A stretch of DNA of 36,176 bases from Planctomycetaceae bacterium (GTDB lineage: Bacteria; Planctomycetota; Planctomycetia; Planctomycetales; Planctomycetaceae): the NCBI GenBank assembly GCA_020850695.1, contig JADZEF010000070.1:1-36176 (forward strand). The letters run 5' to 3'. The notes under the pieces were generated by a model that was not told the origin of the DNA, did not search any database, and worked only from the letters and a program-made list of their open reading frames with translations. A program made the position numbers and the translations under genes. Position 1 is the first letter of the stretch; each line of letters opens with the position of its first letter. Shown here piece after piece: positions 32,446 through 36,176 of the stretch.

Positions 32446-32992
32446 TTCCCATCCCCAACTCAAGTAGGATTTCCGCCAGCCGACGCCGCGCTCGCGACAA
32501 CCGCATATCGATCGCTGCGGCCGTCGAATCCAGCACTTCGGCGATGCGGATCGACGGCCAGCCTAATGCATACCGCAATACCAACACTTCACGATCATCG
32601 GGCCGCAACCGGTCCAAGGCTCCCCGCACCGCCGCCTGAGACTCCTCGTCCAGCAAGCCATCCACAGGTTCGGACAGCCGGCCCGCCAGGCTGTCCAGAT
32701 GCTCCGCAGGGCGAGCTGCCACCCGCTCGCGCCGGGCGACGTCGCGAAGCCAGTTGCGTCCCACCTGCAGTAGCCAGGCTCGTGCGTCCAGAATCGGCTC
32801 GCCAGAGGCCCCTTTCGACTGATGTTGCTGAAACTTCAGGAACGACTCCTGAAGCGCATCCGCAGCGCGGTCCGCGTCCGAACACTGGGCATAAAACATC
32901 GCCCAAAGCTCGCGACTCAGATTGGAATACAGGGCCGCCACTTCCGCCGACCACGAAGGGTGCGGCTTTGTCCCACGGGACGGCTCATCCAC
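32435..32992 (-). CDS. ECF-type RNA polymerase sigma factor
   Basis: Starts with GTG; AGGAGG lies 12 nt upstream, slightly far. The 185-residue protein has sigma region 2 (LSRELWAMFYAQCSDADRAADALQESFLKF, about 25-55, then ARAWLLQVGRNWLRDVARRE). Region 4 is LRPDDREVLVLRYALGWPSIRIAEVLDSTAAAIDMRLSRARRRL (about 127-172). It should direct transcription of an envelope or stress regulon. The overlapping downstream gene encodes a one-TM protein that is a candidate regulator. Target promoters cannot be assigned from this window. Confidence 0.88.
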   Translation of the reverse strand: MDEPSRGTKPHPSWSAEVAALYSNLSRELWAMFYAQCSDADRAADALQESFLKFQQHQSKGASGEPILDARAWLLQVGRNWLRDVARRERVAARPAEHLDSLAGRLSEPVDGLLDEESQAAVRGALDRLRPDDREVLVLRYALGWPSIRIAEVLDSTAAAIDMRLSRARRRLAEILLELGMGNDE

Positions 32993-33168
32993 CCGCGTGC
33001 TGAACCTCCTGCCAACATCGACTTAAACCTGTCACGGCACGAAACTTCGACGGCTCACGGCCAGGCCGTCTCCGCCGTCATCGGTCCATTGCGCTGGATC
33101 TTCTCAACCGGTCTGAAGCGATCGCCCCAGCGATCCTTCGACCCGCCGGAAGGCTGCATCAACGGAAA

Positions 33169-33185
33169 GACGCCGTCGCGGCGTC
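33169..33185 (-). terminator. Hairpin downstream of the large coiled-coil gene
   Basis: A perfect 7-bp stem (GACGCCG/CGGCGTC) with a 3-nt loop, followed on the minus strand by TTTCC. It lies in the 279-bp gap between the coiled-coil gene and the sigma factor gene. No gene is seen in that gap; a minus-strand TAGAAT at 33191-33186 could belong to the sigma factor promoter, but no -35 box accompanies it. Confidence 0.45.
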
Positions 33186-33271
33186 ATTCTAACGCGCCCC
33201 GACGGCGAATGGTGAGAGGTTGGGTTGACAACTGTCGACCTGGATTGGCCGGCAACCGAATATTCCCGATT

Positions 33272-36176
33272 TCAGGCAGACGGGTGGTCGTCGGGAGAGG
33301 GCGGAAGTTCGGGATCTGCGGGCGTCGCGGGGATCAGATCACCCACTCCCGAATCGCCTCCCTTCGATGTGCGGGCGCTCCGGATCCGACGCATGGTCAT
33401 CAGAACCTCGGTGGTCGCCACCAGGCCGACTCCGATCAAAGCCCACCCGTAGGCCCGCAGGCCCATCGAGCCCAGCAATCCCGGCACCAGCAGACTCGAC
33501 GCCAGCCCCACGGCCACAAACGCCAATGTCGCCTTCAATTGGAGTGTCGACCGGGCCTGCTGTCCCGAGTGCTTGGCCAAAGCCGTCCGCGCATTGAGAT
33601 TGGCGACTTGCCGCAACGAATGGATGCTCGCCCGGATCGCATCGCGATTCGGCTTATGGAGCGGTTCGGGAATGGGGGCCGGGATCGCCGGCTCCGACAA
33701 ACCTGCCTTGGCCGACTCGAGCGCCTCGGCTGACGGCGCTTCGACGACTAACGAGTCGGTCGTCCGAGGACGTTCCGGCTCGGGGGCTGGAACTCGCGGC
33801 TTAGGCGTCATTGTCGGTTCGGGGACCAATTCCCCTCCAGAGCGGCGATTGCGGGCGAACAGCTGCTCCATGTAGGCCGCAACACTCTCCGAGTCATCGA
33901 TGTCTTTGACGACGACATCCCGCGCCGGCGGCTGCACCGGCTCCGGTTCGGGCGGAGCCGTCTCCGATTCCGGTTGCTCCTCGGAAGCGCCGCGCAGCGA
34001 TCCCAGCAAGCCCTGAATGTCGATCCCGCGATCATCGACCTCCGGCTCGGCTTCTTCAGTCACCCCGTGCGCTTCGTCTCGGGTCGAACCACTTTCTGCA
34101 TTCTTCTTCAGATCGAACAGTGCCGCCAATTGTGATCGAAGTTCCTGGACCCGCAGATCGTCGCCCCCCTTCGCCAACTCTCCCGGCGCGTTGGCGCGCG
34201 ACCCACGATCACCGGACGCTGATTCGCTCGGTTCAATGTCCGGGTTATCCTGTCCGTGATCCGCAGCCGTCTTTTCCGCGTCAGCATCCTCGACGGCGCC
34301 TCGGGAAAACAGCCGCGACGAATCCGATTCTCCCCACCCGCGATTGACGAGCGAGGGACGGCGAAATCCCGAGCCTTCGTCCAGGCCTCGAGGAAGACGG
34401 AAGCCGGACGATTCTTCCGAGACAATCCGCGGCATCCGGGGGAGTTCGTCCCCCTCCTCGGCGGAAGCCGCGGGCACTTCCGGGCGGAAATCGAACGCCG
34501 CCTCTGCGAAGCCTTCTTCGATCCGGTCCTGTTCGGGCGTCGGATGCGAACGGAATGGTGAAGCGACATCGTCCGGGACGAAGGGCGAAGCGGCCGGCAG
34601 AGCAAACGCACCCGCCATGGAGAAGCCGCTCGAAGACTCCTCGCCCGATTCCGATCGATCCATCTCGTTCGTCGGCTGCCCCTCAAACGAAGACTTCTCG
34701 GAAGTGCGGAAGTTCGATTCGACCGGTGCAGGCGGGGCGAACGGAGAAGGGAACGCCGGTTCGAACGCGGAACCCACCGAACCGGCCACATCGGGAACCT
34801 CGAACGCCGGTGCGGCGAACGAAGACGAGGTCTCGTCGGCGGGCTGCGATGCGGCGGGTTCGATTTCCGCAAATATCGAGCTCTTGGGTTCCGCATCCGC
34901 GGCGGGGTCTCCGGGACCTTGATGGACGGCGGCGGCGTCGAGTCGCGGCGCGGCGCTCGTCCCTTCGAGTCGCGATCGGAGCGCTTCAAGCTCTTCGCGT
35001 TCCTTCAGAAGCGTCCGCCGATCCGCCGCGATCTCGTCATGCACCGTCTCGATATGCTTCTGATCCTGCCGAAGCCACTCGGTCTCGTCATCCAGCTTCT
35101 GCCGTGCGGCCTGGAGTTCGGCGCGGTGGCTTTCAAGCTCCGATCGAGCCGCATCCAGTTGAGCCTGAGCGGATTCCAGCTCGGATCGGGACTGTTCCAG
35201 CCGCTGGCGAGCGCATTCGATCTCGGAGCGTTCAGTGGTCAGCGCCGTTTCGCGTTGCGCAAGCTCGTCTCGAAGAGATTCGACGATCGCTCTCTGCGCG
35301 GCAATCGCGTCGAGTGATTCCGCCTCTCGCCGAGCCAGTGCCTCTCGGGCCGTGGTCAGCGCGGAGTTCTCCGTCTCGAGGGCCAGAGTTCGCTGCGATT
35401 GCTCTCGCTCCTTTTCCGTGAGCGCCGCGGCGCGGGCGGCGAGGTCCGTCTCGCGCTCTCCGAAGGCCGCCTCCTGTTCCGACAATTCCCTTCGGCGACG
35501 ATCCAGCTCTGCGAGCTCCGCCGTCTGCTGTTCGAACCAGGCGGCGCTCTCCAGCTGAGAGTGCGAAAGGGCCTGCATGCCGGCCTGCACGCCGGACCTC
35601 TCGTGTTCCAAGTTCTTCCATTCCCGGGCGAGCCGATCGCGTTCCGCGGCGAGTTCGTCCTGGGCGGCCTGAAATGCCGACTGTTCGGCGGCGAACGCTT
35701 CGGACTTCGTCTGAAGTGCGAGGCGAGCCGATTCGATGTCGTTCTGAAGCTCCCGGCAGTGATTCTCGCGCTCGGTCAATTCCAGCCGCGCGGATTGCTG
35801 CGACGCAACGACCCGCTCGATTTCGGCCCGCGCCGATTCCAACGCAGAGCGGTCACTTTCCAGCCGGCGCAGCTCGTCCTGAATGCGAGACTCTTCCTCC
35901 AGGGAAGAGGCGGCGTCCGATGTGACCGCGGGCTGGAAGCGCATCGACTCCAGCCTCGAACGTTCCTGGTCGAGCCACTCCCGTTCGAGTCGAAGCCGTC
36001 CCTCGGCACAAGTCGCTTCGCGCTCGCGAGACTCCAGCTGGCGAGTGCGGTCGTCGAGCGACTTCCGATCGGCTTCGAGCTTCGCCCAGGCGTCTTCCAG
36101 AATGGCCCGCGAAACGTCGAGGTCCTGCTGTGCCGCGGCCACGGCGTCCGAGCGGTCGCTCTGGCTGGTCAGCCGC
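33272..36176 (-). CDS. Very large coiled-coil protein with C-terminal membrane hairpin (5' end outside the window)
   Basis: The frame is open to the right edge of the window, so the N-terminus is missing; at least 967 residues are visible. The first 390 or so visible residues are an almost uninterrupted coiled coil rich in Glu, Gln, Arg, Ala and Leu (EREAT, LDRRRRELSEQEAAFGERE, LESHRAELQAARQKLDDE). A long Ser/Pro/Glu/Ala-rich, probably disordered part follows. Near the end, NRDAIRASIHSLRQVANLNARTAL leads into two adjacent TM helices (LKATLAFVAVGLASSLLVPGLLG and AYGWALIGVGLVATTEVLM) and a short Pro-rich tail. I do not recognise the family. The design suggests a membrane-tethered scaffold or cytoskeletal rod. 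Confidence 0.75.
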   Translation of the reverse strand, partial: RLTSQSDRSDAVAAAQQDLDVSRAILEDAWAKLEADRKSLDDRTRQLESREREATCAEGRLRLEREWLDQERSRLESMRFQPAVTSDAASSLEEESRIQDELRRLESDRSALESARAEIERVVASQQSARLELTERENHCRELQNDIESARLALQTKSEAFAAEQSAFQAAQDELAAERDRLAREWKNLEHERSGVQAGMQALSHSQLESAAWFEQQTAELAELDRRRRELSEQEAAFGERETDLAARAAALTEKEREQSQRTLALETENSALTTAREALARREAESLDAIAAQRAIVESLRDELAQRETALTTERSEIECARQRLEQSRSELESAQAQLDAARSELESHRAELQAARQKLDDETEWLRQDQKHIETVHDEIAADRRTLLKEREELEALRSRLEGTSAAPRLDAAAVHQGPGDPAADAEPKSSIFAEIEPAASQPADETSSSFAAPAFEVPDVAGSVGSAFEPAFPSPFAPPAPVESNFRTSEKSSFEGQPTNEMDRSESGEESSSGFSMAGAFALPAASPFVPDDVASPFRSHPTPEQDRIEEGFAEAAFDFRPEVPAASAEEGDELPRMPRIVSEESSGFRLPRGLDEGSGFRRPSLVNRGWGESDSSRLFSRGAVEDADAEKTAADHGQDNPDIEPSESASGDRGSRANAPGELAKGGDDLRVQELRSQLAALFDLKKNAESGSTRDEAHGVTEEAEPEVDDRGIDIQGLLGSLRGASEEQPESETAPPEPEPVQPPARDVVVKDIDDSESVAAYMEQLFARNRRSGGELVPEPTMTPKPRVPAPEPERPRTTDSLVVEAPSAEALESAKAGLSEPAIPAPIPEPLHKPNRDAIRASIHSLRQVANLNARTALAKHSGQQARSTLQLKATLAFVAVGLASSLLVPGLLGSMGLRAYGWALIGVGLVATTEVLMTMRRIRSARTSKGGDSGVGDLIPATPADPELPPSPDDHPSA

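Overview
The window looks like a chromosomal segment of a high-GC planctomycete (Planctomycetota). This rests on gene content. Present are Tat-exported Gfo/Idh/MocA and TIM-barrel 'sugar isomerase' proteins, a PQQ-type propeller with an EF-hand, a secreted formylglycine-generating-enzyme-like protein, LRR proteins of the 'T-D-x-G-L' type, an ECF sigma factor with a one-TM partner, and a GxxExxY gene in a unit with inverted-repeat ends. No rRNA, tRNA, CRISPR array or complete insertion sequence was seen.

Layout. 1-3765: end of a universal stress protein; an FGE-like protein with a small membrane protein (minus), divergent from an ApbE flavin transferase and a small secreted protein. 3824-6256: UDP-glucose dehydrogenase and dTDP-glucose 4,6-dehydratase, for nucleotide-sugar and surface polysaccharide synthesis. 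6684-10433: an envelope thiol-redox pair, a lipoprotein thioredoxin and a full-length DsbD-like transporter with a duplicated N-terminal domain. 10548-13684: PQQ/EF-hand protein, YflT/GsiB-like stress protein, and a NarL-type response regulator whose phosphoacceptor Asp is Glu. 13994-16781: LRR protein overlapping a Tat-exported TIM-barrel protein, then a lipoprotein alpha/beta hydrolase. 16920-20180: an acylating-type aldehyde dehydrogenase and a short AMP-forming ligase, plausibly one carboxylate-reduction operon, split by a GxxExxY unit with 38-bp inverted ends. 20353-24032: RicT-like PSP1 protein, HemQ and a MocA-type oxidoreductase, interspersed with two palindromic repeat elements.

24200-26153 is the most unusual part: a retron-type reverse transcriptase preceded by about 400 bp without a convincing gene. 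That gap folds on the transcribed strand into a retron-like RNA: a long-range a1/a2-type helix enclosing three hairpins, the last a long msd-like one. A small one-TM protein lies just upstream on the same strand. I regard this as a candidate undescribed retron.

26547-29606 is a copper-resistance operon: a MerR regulator behind a textbook 20-bp-spacer promoter, then a CPC-type P-type ATPase with four N-terminal metal-binding modules. 29766-36176: a GAF/AAA+/Fis sigma-54 activator, an ECF sigma factor overlapping its membrane partner, and the 3' part of a very large coiled-coil membrane protein that runs off the window.
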